Source of the DNA: Acidobacteriota bacterium
GTDB taxonomy: Bacteria; Acidobacteriota; Aminicenantia; UBA2199
NCBI GenBank assembly: GCA_028749105.1
Contig: JAQUQF010000016.1
Location: 1-13,473 of the forward strand
Length of the DNA stretch: 13,473 bases
Direction: 5' to 3'
Shown: one piece after another, positions 6,445 through 13,322 of the stretch
Layout of the letters: each line of letters begins with the position of its first letter
How positions within the stretch are numbered: the first letter of the stretch is position 1
The notes under the pieces: model-generated
The model's database searches: none
Seen by the model: the letters and a program-made list of their open reading frames with translations, nothing else
What the model was told of the DNA's origin: nothing
Translations under genes and position numbers: made by a program

Positions 6445-9262
6445 TCCCACCCCACTGCGGCTGCTGCTCCTGGAGGACAGCCCCGCCGATGCCGAGCTGG
6501 TTGCATGCGAACTACAGCGGGCCGGAATCGCCTTTTCCTCCAAACTGGTCAAGGCGAAAAAGGAGTTCATTAAGGCCCTGAGCGAATTCCTGCCCCAGGT
6601 CATCCTGTCCGATTTCAAACTGCCGGGATTCGACGGCCTGGCCGCCCTGGAGATCGCCCGCCTGCAGGTGCCGGACACTCCCTTCATCTTCGTCTCGGGA
6701 TCGATCGGCGAAGAGAAAGCCATCGAGCTGCTCGCCCAGGGAGCCTCAGACTACATCTTGAAGGACAACCTGGCCCGGCTTGGCCCGGCGGTCAAAAGGG
6801 TGGTCGAGGAAGCGCTCCTGAAACTGGAAAAGAAAATCGCCGAAGAAGAATTGCGCCTCCATGTCGCTGAGCTGCGGCAGCTGGCCGAGGCGGCCGAACG
6901 CTTCGTTGACATCAATGATCTCGATAAAATCTACCGCTATCTGGCACAGTCGATCGGCACGATATCGGGAGCCGATTACCTGATGCTCTCTCTGTACGAC
7001 GACAAGTTGCAGGCCCTGCGTCCCAAAATCACCTCCGGCCTCGAACCGTTCCGGGAAATCATCCGCCAGCACTTTTGCGTCGATCTCATGCAGATGGTTT
7101 TTCATTTCAAGGACATGCGGCGGGAGGAGTTCCGCGATTTCGTTTCCCGGCGGCTTGTTCCCGTCCGCGACGGCCTGTACGGACTCTGCAACCGGAAATT
7201 CCCGCGCGCTGCCTGCCGCACCGTCGAAAAATTGCTGACCATTGACAGCATGTACCAAATGGGCTTCTCCTGGGAGAATCAACTTTTCGGCGGCTTCTCG
7301 CTTTGGTTCAAGAAGGGCAATGAATTGAAGAATCCCGCCCTGATCGAAGCCCTGGCCAATCAGGCGGCCGTTTCCATCAAACGGCTGCTGGCCGAACAGT
7401 CCCTGCGCGAAAGCGAAGCAAAATACCGCCTGATCGCCGAAAACACCGCCGAAACCATCTCGGTGCTGGACCTGGACCTGAAATTCACCTACGTCAGCCC
7501 CTCGATCATCAGACTGCGCGGTTTCACGGTCGAGGAGTCGCTGAACCAGACCATGCAGCAAACGCTGACCCCGGATTCCCTGGCAAGGATCCAGGCGGTT
7601 TTCCTGGAGGAAATGGCGCTGGAGGCGACCGGCAAGGCCAATCCCAAGCGCAGCCGCACCCTTGAGCTGCAGGAATACTGCAAGGACGGCTCCGTTGTTT
7701 GGGTGGAAAACTCCATGTCATTCCTCAGGAATGACCAGGGCCAGGCCATCGGGTTCCTGGCCGTTTCCAAGGACATCAGCGAGCGCAAGCGGGCCGAAGA
7801 ACAAAACCGCTACCAGGCGGAGCTGTTGCAGAACGTTTCCGACGCCATCATCGCCACGAATCAGAACAACAACATCCAGGTATGGAACAAGGCCGCGGAA
7901 CGCATCTATGGCTGGAAAGCGGAAGAGGTCATTGGTCGCATGCTTCACGATGTGCTCAAGCCGGAATACCCCTATCAGAGCCGGGAAGAGGTCATGAGCC
8001 TGCTGGAAAAAGAGGGGGTTTGGTCGGGCGAGATCACCCACCATCTTCGGGATGGCAGGCAAATCCCGGTTCACAGCACGATCACGATCCTGAACGATGC
8101 GGACGGCAATCGCTCCGGGGTGGTGTCGGTCAACCACGACATCAGCGAACGCAAGCGGGCAGAGGAGATGCTTCTCGAACGCGACCAGCTGCTGAAGAAT
8201 CTGACGGCGCAGGTTCCCGGCATGGTGTACACGTTCATGCGCAAGCCCGACGGGACCTACCGCATCCCCTACACCTCCAATGCCATCCGGGGCATCTTCG
8301 GCGTTTCGCCCCAGGATGTGGTCGAGGACGCCGCCGCTATTTTCAAGCCCATGCTGGCAGAGGATCGGCCGGCGGTCGTGGCCTCCATCGAGAATTCGGC
8401 GCTCACGCTCACCACCTGGCAGGCGGAGTACCGGGTCCAGCTGCCGGGGCAGCCGGTCCGCTGGATGCTGGGCCAATCCGACCCGATCCGGCTGGCGGAC
8501 GGAAGCATACTCTGGTACGGCTTCAATACGGACATCACCGAACGCAAACAGGCGGAAGAGCTGATCCGCGCGTCGCTCAAGGAAAAAGAAGTGCTGCTGC
8601 AGGAGATCCACCATCGGGTCAAGAACAACCTGCAGATCATATCCGGGTTGTTGACCCTGCAGGCCAATCAGGCCTCCGGCAAGTCGCTGGATGAGATTTT
8701 CTGCGCCAGCCAGGACCGCATTCGCTCCATCGCCCTGATCCACGAAAAGCTCTACCGCTCCCATAATCTGGCCGAAATCGCCTTCGACGAGTACCTGAGA
8801 ACCCTGATCGAAAGCCTGTTCACCACGTACGCCATCGCCGCCGACCGCATCACCCTGCAGTACGAAATGGAGCCCATCCTTTTCACCATCGAAAAGGCGA
8901 TCCCCCTGGGGCTGATCGTTAATGAGCTCATCACCAACGCCTTGAAGCATGCGTTTCCGGAAGGCCGGCGGGGGAAGATCCGTATCGCATTGCAAAAATG
9001 CAGGGGTACGGCGCGCCGTGTCCCTGCTGACCGTGACCAACCTCCATGTTATGAATTGATCATCGCAGACGACGGCATCGGCCTGCCCAGCGGCCAAATC
9101 CTCGAACAGCGGAAATCGTTGGGCATGAACCTGGTCTTCATGCTGGCCAGGCAGCTACAGGCCGAACTCAAGGTCAACTCCGGCCCGGGTGCGGAATTCC
9201 GTCTCGTTTTCCCGGGGCTCATGACCAGCAAAGACAATCATGAGAAGAATCATGGCGCGTGA
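6401..9262 (+). CDS. Hybrid sensor kinase: REC-GAF-PAS-PAS-PAS-HisKA_2-HATPase
   Basis: A 953-residue cytoplasmic sensor kinase, counted from the ATG at 6401. A receiver domain (about 19-140) has phosphoacceptor D71 (VILSDFKLPG), S99 in FVSGS and K121 (YILKD). A GAF-like region covers about 157-330, followed by three PAS domains (about 335-463, 469-588, 593-717). HisKA_2 has QEIHHRVKNNLQ with H738. The HATPase has IVNELITNALKHAF (N841, N846) and IADDGIG (D890). It is a paralogue of kinase 1: their HisKA_2/HATPase parts are nearly collinear. The start is uncertain. A TTG at 6374 gives the longest frame, ATG 6401 has a weak GGA upstream, and ATG 6419 has none but shortens the overlap with kinase 1 to 26 nt. 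A loop of the ATPase domain carries about seven extra residues relative to kinase 1, encoded partly by a palindrome at 9000-9027. Confidence 0.95.
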   Translation: MSFLPSMKKKQNCPDPTPLRLLLLEDSPADAELVACELQRAGIAFSSKLVKAKKEFIKALSEFLPQVILSDFKLPGFDGLAALEIARLQVPDTPFIFVSGSIGEEKAIELLAQGASDYILKDNLARLGPAVKRVVEEALLKLEKKIAEEELRLHVAELRQLAEAAERFVDINDLDKIYRYLAQSIGTISGADYLMLSLYDDKLQALRPKITSGLEPFREIIRQHFCVDLMQMVFHFKDMRREEFRDFVSRRLVPVRDGLYGLCNRKFPRAACRTVEKLLTIDSMYQMGFSWENQLFGGFSLWFKKGNELKNPALIEALANQAAVSIKRLLAEQSLRESEAKYRLIAENTAETISVLDLDLKFTYVSPSIIRLRGFTVEESLNQTMQQTLTPDSLARIQAVFLEEMALEATGKANPKRSRTLELQEYCKDGSVVWVENSMSFLRNDQGQAIGFLAVSKDISERKRAEEQNRYQAELLQNVSDAIIATNQNNNIQVWNKAAERIYGWKAEEVIGRMLHDVLKPEYPYQSREEVMSLLEKEGVWSGEITHHLRDGRQIPVHSTITILNDADGNRSGVVSVNHDISERKRAEEMLLERDQLLKNLTAQVPGMVYTFMRKPDGTYRIPYTSNAIRGIFGVSPQDVVEDAAAIFKPMLAEDRPAVVASIENSALTLTTWQAEYRVQLPGQPVRWMLGQSDPIRLADGSILWYGFNTDITERKQAEELIRASLKEKEVLLQEIHHRVKNNLQIISGLLTLQANQASGKSLDEIFCASQDRIRSIALIHEKLYRSHNLAEIAFDEYLRTLIESLFTTYAIAADRITLQYEMEPILFTIEKAIPLGLIVNELITNALKHAFPEGRRGKIRIALQKCRGTARRVPADRDQPPCYELIIADDGIGLPSGQILEQRKSLGMNLVFMLARQLQAELKVNSGPGAEFRLVFPGLMTSKDNHEKNHGA
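9000..9027. repeat. 28-nt near-perfect palindrome inside kinase 2
   Basis: Arms GCAGGGGTACGGCG (9000-9013) and CGCCGTGTCCCTGC (9014-9027) are complementary at 12 of 14 positions, and the other two pair as G-U in RNA. It is centred on GGCGCGCC and has no loop. It lies in frame within the HATPase domain, in the surface loop before the D-box, and encodes part of the extra residues RGTARRVPADRDQP. The matching place in kinase 1 (6222-6235) has a related left arm but no palindrome. It may be a small dispersed palindromic element. Confidence 0.65.
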
Positions 9263-9315
9263 GAAGGTGACGACCCGATTTCCCGAAGCCGGGCCAAGCA
9301 AGGAGGAGCGGGCAC

Positions 9316-11559
9316 ATGGCGAATAGCAGCATCTTGATCGTTGAAGATGAAGCCATCATTGCCTCGGTCATCAGCGGGGCGTTGAAGAAATTCGGCTACG
9401 AAGTGGCCGACATCCTCAATTCGGGTGAAGCGGCCGTGGCGACCGCCTTGCAGAAAAAACCCGATCTGATCCTGATGGATATCCGCCTGCAGGGAGAGCT
9501 GGACGGCATTGCCGCCGCCGAGCAGATCCAGAAGCAGATGGACATTCCGATCATCTACCTGACCGCCTACGCCGACGAAACAACCCTGGAGCGGGCAAAA
9601 AAGACCAGGCCCTATGGCTACATTCCCAAGCCGTTTCAGGAGATCGAACTGAAAACCACCATCGAGATGGCGTTGTATAAAAACCAGTTCGAGATGCGCC
9701 TGAAGGAGAGCGAACTCCGCTTCCGCTCTTTGTTCGAAAATTCCCTGGACGTGATTTACATCTCGGACAAAACGGGGAAGCTCCTGGAGATCAATCCGGC
9801 CGGGCTGAATCTTTTCGGATATGAACGCGAGGAAATACTGGGAACTCAGCAGGATCAACTCTATGCCGATCCCCGAGACTGCAAAGCCTTTTTCACCAAG
9901 ATCCACAGCAAAAGCAGCCTGCAGGATTACGAGCTCACACTAAAGAACAAAAAAGGCGACATCATCCACGCCCTGGAAACCGCCAGCACCATGACCGATA
10001 AGGACGGCAAAATGAGCGGCATTCAGGGCATTATCCGCGACGTCAGCGAGAAGCGCAAGCGCGATGAGGCCCTGCTGCTGCTGCAAACGGCCATCGACTC
10101 ATCGAGCGAAGCCGTGCTCATCACCGACCGCAGCGGCACCATCGTCTACGGCAACCCCGCCGTCGAGGCCATGACCGGTTACGGAGTGCTGGAGATCATC
10201 GGGAAAAACATCACCTTCCTCGGCTTCGGCACAGCGAGAAGCGAAAAGGACCAGCAGGTGTGGAAGACGATCCTGGCCGGGAATTCGTGGGCGGGCGAAT
10301 TTCTCAATCAGCGCAAGGACGGCACGGCCTATTATCAGCGCATCATCATTTCCCCGGTGCGCGCCCGCGACGAGGAGATCAGCCATTTCGTCGGCATATC
10401 CTCCGACATTACCAAGGAAAAGAAACTCGAAGAACAGTTGATCCAGGCAGCCAAAATGGATTCCCTGGGGCGCCTGGCCAGCGGCATCGCCCATGATTTC
10501 AACAACTACCTGACGATCATCAGCGGTTATTCCGAAATGCTGCTCTATAACAATGAAAACAAAAGCAACTCAGAACATCTGGGCATCATCCTGCAAGCGG
10601 GAAGAAACGCCTCCAAGCTCGTGGCCAAAATCCTGGGTTTCAGCCGCTACCAGAACGAATCGCCCGCGGTCATCGATATCAACCACACCCTGAAGGACTT
10701 GGAGCGGATGATGCACCGACTCCTGGGGGAAGGGATCGAACTCAAGCTCGATCTGCATCCCGACACCGGCCGTGTACTGATCGACCCTACGCAGATCGAA
10801 CAGGTGCTGATCAACCTGGTGATCAACGCCCGCGACGCCATGCCCAGCGGCGGGCGCTTGCTCCTCGAATCCGCCCCCTTGCACGTGGACGACGCATTGG
10901 CCAGCGAGCATCCGGGGCTCGCCAGCGGAGAGTATGCAGCCATTCACGTGCATGACAGCGGTACGGGCATCGCCCCGCAGGTCGTGACGAGGATTTTCGA
11001 GCCCTTTTATACCACCAAGCCAAAGGGCGAGGGCACGGGCCTGGGATTGGCCCTGGTGTTTGGAATCGTCAGCCAGAACCATGGCGCGGTCTGGGTCGAC
11101 AGCCAACTGGGCAAGGGGTCGACCTTCACCATTCTGTTACCCCACATATCCGAGACGGCGTCCCAGAGCCCGGCGCCCGCCGCCGAGCGGCGCTTCAACG
11201 GCCGGTCGGTGCTGCTGGTCGAAGATGAGGAAGACATCCGCGAACTCATGCGCGAGATCCTGGAATCGCTGGGCATGCAGGTTCATGCGGCCGCCGACGG
11301 CAAGCAGGCCCTGAAAATCGCCGCGGAAACGGCTACGATCGACCTGCTCTTCTGCGATGTCATCCTGCCCGGCCTTTCGGGCATCGAAGTGGCCAGTCGG
11401 CTCCAGAAGCTTCATCCTGGAGCAGCGGTGATCTTCACTTCCGCCCACAACGCAGGGGAATTGCATCGCGTGGGCCTGGACTTGCAGAAAGTGCACTTTA
11501 TCGAAAAACCAAATTCGCGCACAACGATCATAAAAAAGATCGGCGACGTTCTCGGCTGA
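9316..11559 (+). CDS. Hybrid kinase: REC-PAS-PAS-HisKA-HATPase-REC
   Basis: A 747-residue cytoplasmic hybrid kinase. The first receiver (about 4-120) has E10/D11, phosphoacceptor D55 (LILMDIRL), T83 and K105 (IPKPF). Two PAS domains follow (about 132-245 and 252-368). The HisKA domain carries SGIAHDFNN with H393, the HDFNN type common in hybrid kinases. The HATPase shows NLVINARDAM (N500, N504), HDSGTGI (D547), FEPFYTTK and GEGTGLGLAL. A C-terminal receiver (about 631-745) has D637, phosphoacceptor D681 (LLFCDVILPG), T708 and K731 (IEKP). All catalytic residues are present. The start is well supported by AGGAGG nine bases upstream. It follows kinase 2 by 53 nt and closes the operon. Unlike the first two kinases it belongs to a different DHp family, so it is not a simple third copy; its two receivers make it a likely phosphorelay hub. 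Confidence 0.95.
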   Translation: MANSSILIVEDEAIIASVISGALKKFGYEVADILNSGEAAVATALQKKPDLILMDIRLQGELDGIAAAEQIQKQMDIPIIYLTAYADETTLERAKKTRPYGYIPKPFQEIELKTTIEMALYKNQFEMRLKESELRFRSLFENSLDVIYISDKTGKLLEINPAGLNLFGYEREEILGTQQDQLYADPRDCKAFFTKIHSKSSLQDYELTLKNKKGDIIHALETASTMTDKDGKMSGIQGIIRDVSEKRKRDEALLLLQTAIDSSSEAVLITDRSGTIVYGNPAVEAMTGYGVLEIIGKNITFLGFGTARSEKDQQVWKTILAGNSWAGEFLNQRKDGTAYYQRIIISPVRARDEEISHFVGISSDITKEKKLEEQLIQAAKMDSLGRLASGIAHDFNNYLTIISGYSEMLLYNNENKSNSEHLGIILQAGRNASKLVAKILGFSRYQNESPAVIDINHTLKDLERMMHRLLGEGIELKLDLHPDTGRVLIDPTQIEQVLINLVINARDAMPSGGRLLLESAPLHVDDALASEHPGLASGEYAAIHVHDSGTGIAPQVVTRIFEPFYTTKPKGEGTGLGLALVFGIVSQNHGAVWVDSQLGKGSTFTILLPHISETASQSPAPAAERRFNGRSVLLVEDEEDIRELMREILESLGMQVHAAADGKQALKIAAETATIDLLFCDVILPGLSGIEVASRLQKLHPGAAVIFTSAHNAGELHRVGLDLQKVHFIEKPNSRTTIIKKIGDVLG

Positions 11560-11578
11560 CGGGTCCCTTCGCCGAGGC

Positions 11579-11607
11579 AAAAAAAATGGGGCGGACCGGG
11601 CCGCCCC
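11579..11607 (-). terminator. Rho-independent terminator of the metalloprotease operon
   Basis: GGGGCGG (11588-11594) pairs perfectly with CCGCCCC (11601-11607) around a 6-nt loop. Read on the minus strand, the 3' arm is followed by A and then eight T (11586-11579), a textbook intrinsic terminator 47 nt after the stop of the 171-residue gene. In the plus direction the stem is followed only by TGTATCTTT, so termination of the kinase operon here would be weaker. Confidence 0.85.
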
Positions 11608-11653
11608 TGTATCTTTGGGGAGGAGGGAAAAAGATGAAACTAGTTTTTCCGGT

Positions 11654-12169
11654 TCATAATCCTTCCACGCGGGCAATATGCCGCTTGTTCACGTGAATGC
11701 GGGAGTGATCGTCCTGGATGAAGGCAACAAAGCGTTCCCCTCCGTTCAGGAGGTCGATCGGCCGGGAACGCCACGTATGGCGCGGTCCGCTTGTGCGCAG
11801 CTTCAGTTCGACGCCATTCTGCAAAACCAGGCGGAACGGCCGGCTGCCGCTCATCTCCACCAGCGGCGCTTCGCGCACAGTCAGGATCTGGTCGGCATGG
11901 ACGATCAGGAACTCGCCGCTGGCCTTGTCGCGCAGCGGGAAAAAGGAATTCATCGAGTTGAGATACTCGGACAGGCTTTCTTCACCGTTGAGCCGGGGCG
12001 AATAATAGCTGAGGAAAAACAGGCACGATTGCGGCCGCTCACCGGCGTATAGAAATGTGACATCGGCCATGACCTCGCGTTTGGGGACACGCAGTTCGTC
12101 GGCCAGGCTTACATCGAGCTCCGTGTTCTTCAGCAGTTGCAGCTGCCCGCTGTTTTGAATCATCGCCAT
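11654..12169 (-). CDS. Conserved-looking hypothetical protein with internal duplication
   Basis: A 171-residue protein of unknown function, with no signal peptide or transmembrane segment. I recognise no named domain with confidence. It seems to hold two related units of about 60 residues. Unit 1 (about 37-98) ends SLSEYLNSMNSFFPLR...GEFLIVHADQILTVRE. Unit 2 (about 109-170) ends RPIDLLNGGERFVAFI...SRIHVNKRHIARVEG. Both have a beta-rich opening (VTFLYAGERPQSCLFFL / FRLVLQNGVELKLRTSG), a central LxxLN segment, and a closing pattern of hydrophobic strand, H/N-x-x-x-I-x-x-V. The ATG at 12169 has AAGGGAGA just upstream; a second ATG two codons later is possible. It starts 29 nt after the metalloprotease-like gene and shares its terminator, so the two are probably co-transcribed. 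Confidence 0.75.
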   Translation of the reverse strand: MAMIQNSGQLQLLKNTELDVSLADELRVPKREVMADVTFLYAGERPQSCLFFLSYYSPRLNGEESLSEYLNSMNSFFPLRDKASGEFLIVHADQILTVREAPLVEMSGSRPFRLVLQNGVELKLRTSGPRHTWRSRPIDLLNGGERFVAFIQDDHSRIHVNKRHIARVEGL

Positions 12170-12198
12170 GTTATTCTCCCTTGTCCTGATGCGTACCG

Positions 12199-13023
12199 TT
12201 ACAGGGACTGGATCAAGGAATACGCTTCCGCCTCTCTCCAGTACTTGTCATAGGACTGGAGCTTGGCCATGGTCAGGTCATTGACCAGGCCGAGCGTCTG
12301 GGCGCGGAAACCGGCAAAGTCCAGGAGCTTGGCCTTGCCCTCTTCGCGGCGGTGGCTCCTGAGGAAGGGTTCCGGAGAAGCGGCCATGAGCTGCAGGCTC
12401 TGCACCACGTGCACCATCTCATGTTGGTAGACCGACTCGGGCGTGCCGCGGAGTACGGTCGGGAACATGCTGTAGGCCCAGCCGCGAACGTTTTCGGCCA
12501 GAGGCGTGTCCGCCTCGAAGGCCAACATGCCGTTGCGCAGCGAAACCCGGTCCGACTTGCTCAGGCTGAGCGCCAGGCTGATGGCATCGCGCGGAGATAC
12601 CGTGACCCGCAGCAAGGAACGTTTTTGCTTCGCCAGGGGCGTGGCGATCTCGATGCGTGCCAAAGGCAGGGAAAAGCCGAGGTACGAGAGCGGCCCTTCT
12701 CCCGATGTCACATTGTCGATCACTGAGGCCGAGAGATTGGCCAGCAGAACGCCGCCGAGAACATGATTGCCGGCAACCAGTTTCTTGGACTGATAGAAGC
12801 CGTATCCCGATGCCGAACCGTACGCCAGGCACTTGACCACATCCTTGAAGTTGTGCACCTGGCCCTGGATCAGCCCGCGCACCAAAGTGGTCACGCCGCT
12901 GCCCACGATATTGCCCAATACAACGGTGCTCTCGGTAACCGCCGACAGCTTATATGCCGGGAAAGCGAGCAAAGCCGCCAACATGATCACAACCGCCAAT
13001 GACTTGATCGTTCTTTTTTTCAT
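12199..13023 (-). CDS. Secreted putative zinc metalloprotease (HEMVH)
   Basis: A 274-residue protein. It opens with MKKRTIK and a hydrophobic stretch SLAVVIMLAALLAFPAY (8-24) ending near KLSA, a likely Sec signal peptide or N-terminal anchor. The next hundred residues are Gly-rich and hydrophobic (GNIVGSGVTTLVRGLIQG, GYGFYQSKK, HVLGGVLLANLSASVIDN). The catalytic candidate is HEMVHVVQSLQ with HExxH at 201-205. A downstream YWREAEAYSL (261-270) could supply the Glu third zinc ligand (E264 or E266), as in gluzincins. The call rests on these motifs only; no family name is assigned and the protease activity is inferred. A longer frame opens at 13161, but its 46 extra residues are Arg-rich and would hide the signal peptide, while the ATG at 13023 has GGGAGG upstream. 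That ribosome binding site lies inside a hairpin. The 171-residue gene follows after 29 nt. Confidence 0.75.
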   Translation of the reverse strand: MKKRTIKSLAVVIMLAALLAFPAYKLSAVTESTVVLGNIVGSGVTTLVRGLIQGQVHNFKDVVKCLAYGSASGYGFYQSKKLVAGNHVLGGVLLANLSASVIDNVTSGEGPLSYLGFSLPLARIEIATPLAKQKRSLLRVTVSPRDAISLALSLSKSDRVSLRNGMLAFEADTPLAENVRGWAYSMFPTVLRGTPESVYQHEMVHVVQSLQLMAASPEPFLRSHRREEGKAKLLDFAGFRAQTLGLVNDLTMAKLQSYDKYWREAEAYSLIQSL

Positions 13024-13027
13024 CTTC

Positions 13028-13061
13028 CACCTCCCAGTGGCAAGTTCCACTTCAGGAGGTG
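13028..13061 (-). promoter_or_regulatory. Hairpin sequestering the metalloprotease ribosome binding site
   Basis: In the minus-strand transcript, CACCTCC (13061-13055) is perfectly complementary to GGAGGTG (13034-13028), which contains the Shine-Dalgarno GGAGG. Between them AGTGG (13051-13047) pairs with CCACT (13040-13036) around AACTTG. The result is a 12-bp hairpin with a small 3+1 internal loop, ending four bases before the ATG. The 5' arm CACCTCCT also equals the anti-Shine-Dalgarno tail of 16S rRNA. Confidence 0.6.
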
Positions 13062-13081
13062 CACGGATCGTACCAAGTCCA

Positions 13082-13109
13082 AATATGTCCCGAAACCCTT
13101 TACTGACAA
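13082..13109 (-). promoter_or_regulatory. Possible sigma-70 promoter of the metalloprotease operon
   Basis: On the minus strand, TTGTCA (13109-13104, 5 of 6 matches) is followed after 16 bp by CATATT (13087-13082, 4 of 6). Transcription would start near 13075, giving a leader of about 50 nt that contains the whole Shine-Dalgarno hairpin. Confidence 0.4.
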
Positions 13110-13154
13110 TGCTTTCGCTTGTTGATCGCGCGAGTCGCCGCCGGCGGGCGATCC

Positions 13155-13168
13155 GCGACAAATGTCGC
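13155..13168. promoter_or_regulatory. Candidate operator palindrome GCGACA-AA-TGTCGC
   Basis: A perfect inverted repeat with 6-bp arms and a 2-bp centre, about 50 bp upstream of the candidate promoter of the metalloprotease operon. The gap 13024-13322 holds no gene that I can support; this site, the promoter and the leader hairpin are its only structures. Its position would suit an upstream activator or repressor site; the protein that binds it is unknown. Confidence 0.35.
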
Positions 13169-13322
13169 AGCCTGAAACAGATTCAATTAAAGAAGACCTA
13201 TATCATTGGACTATTTTCAGGCATGCGACTTTCGTCCACATGAGACGGAATGCGCGGGGTGCACAAAATGCCATGGACAGGAATGACGTTTCGGAGGTGG
13301 CGGGGGGATTTCAGCCGAAATT

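Noticed and set aside
4195..11559. Possibility that one of the kinases is a pseudogene or a response regulator.
   Set aside because: All three keep the phosphoacceptor His, the N and G boxes of the ATPase and the receiver Asp/Thr(Ser)/Lys residues.
13024..13161. N-terminal extension of the metalloprotease-like gene to an ATG at 13161.
   Set aside because: The extension is Arg-rich, lacks a ribosome binding site and would place the signal peptide internally; the ATG at 13023 has GGGAGG upstream.
13256..13275. Possible sigma-54 promoter on the minus strand, TGGCATTTTGTGCA.
   Set aside because: The GG and GC elements are two bases too close for the fixed -24/-12 spacing.
13308..13321. Hairpin ATTTC-AGCC-GAAAT after the stop of the partial regulator.
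   Set aside because: The five-bp weak stem is followed by C-rich sequence rather than a T tract on the minus strand, so it is not a convincing terminator.
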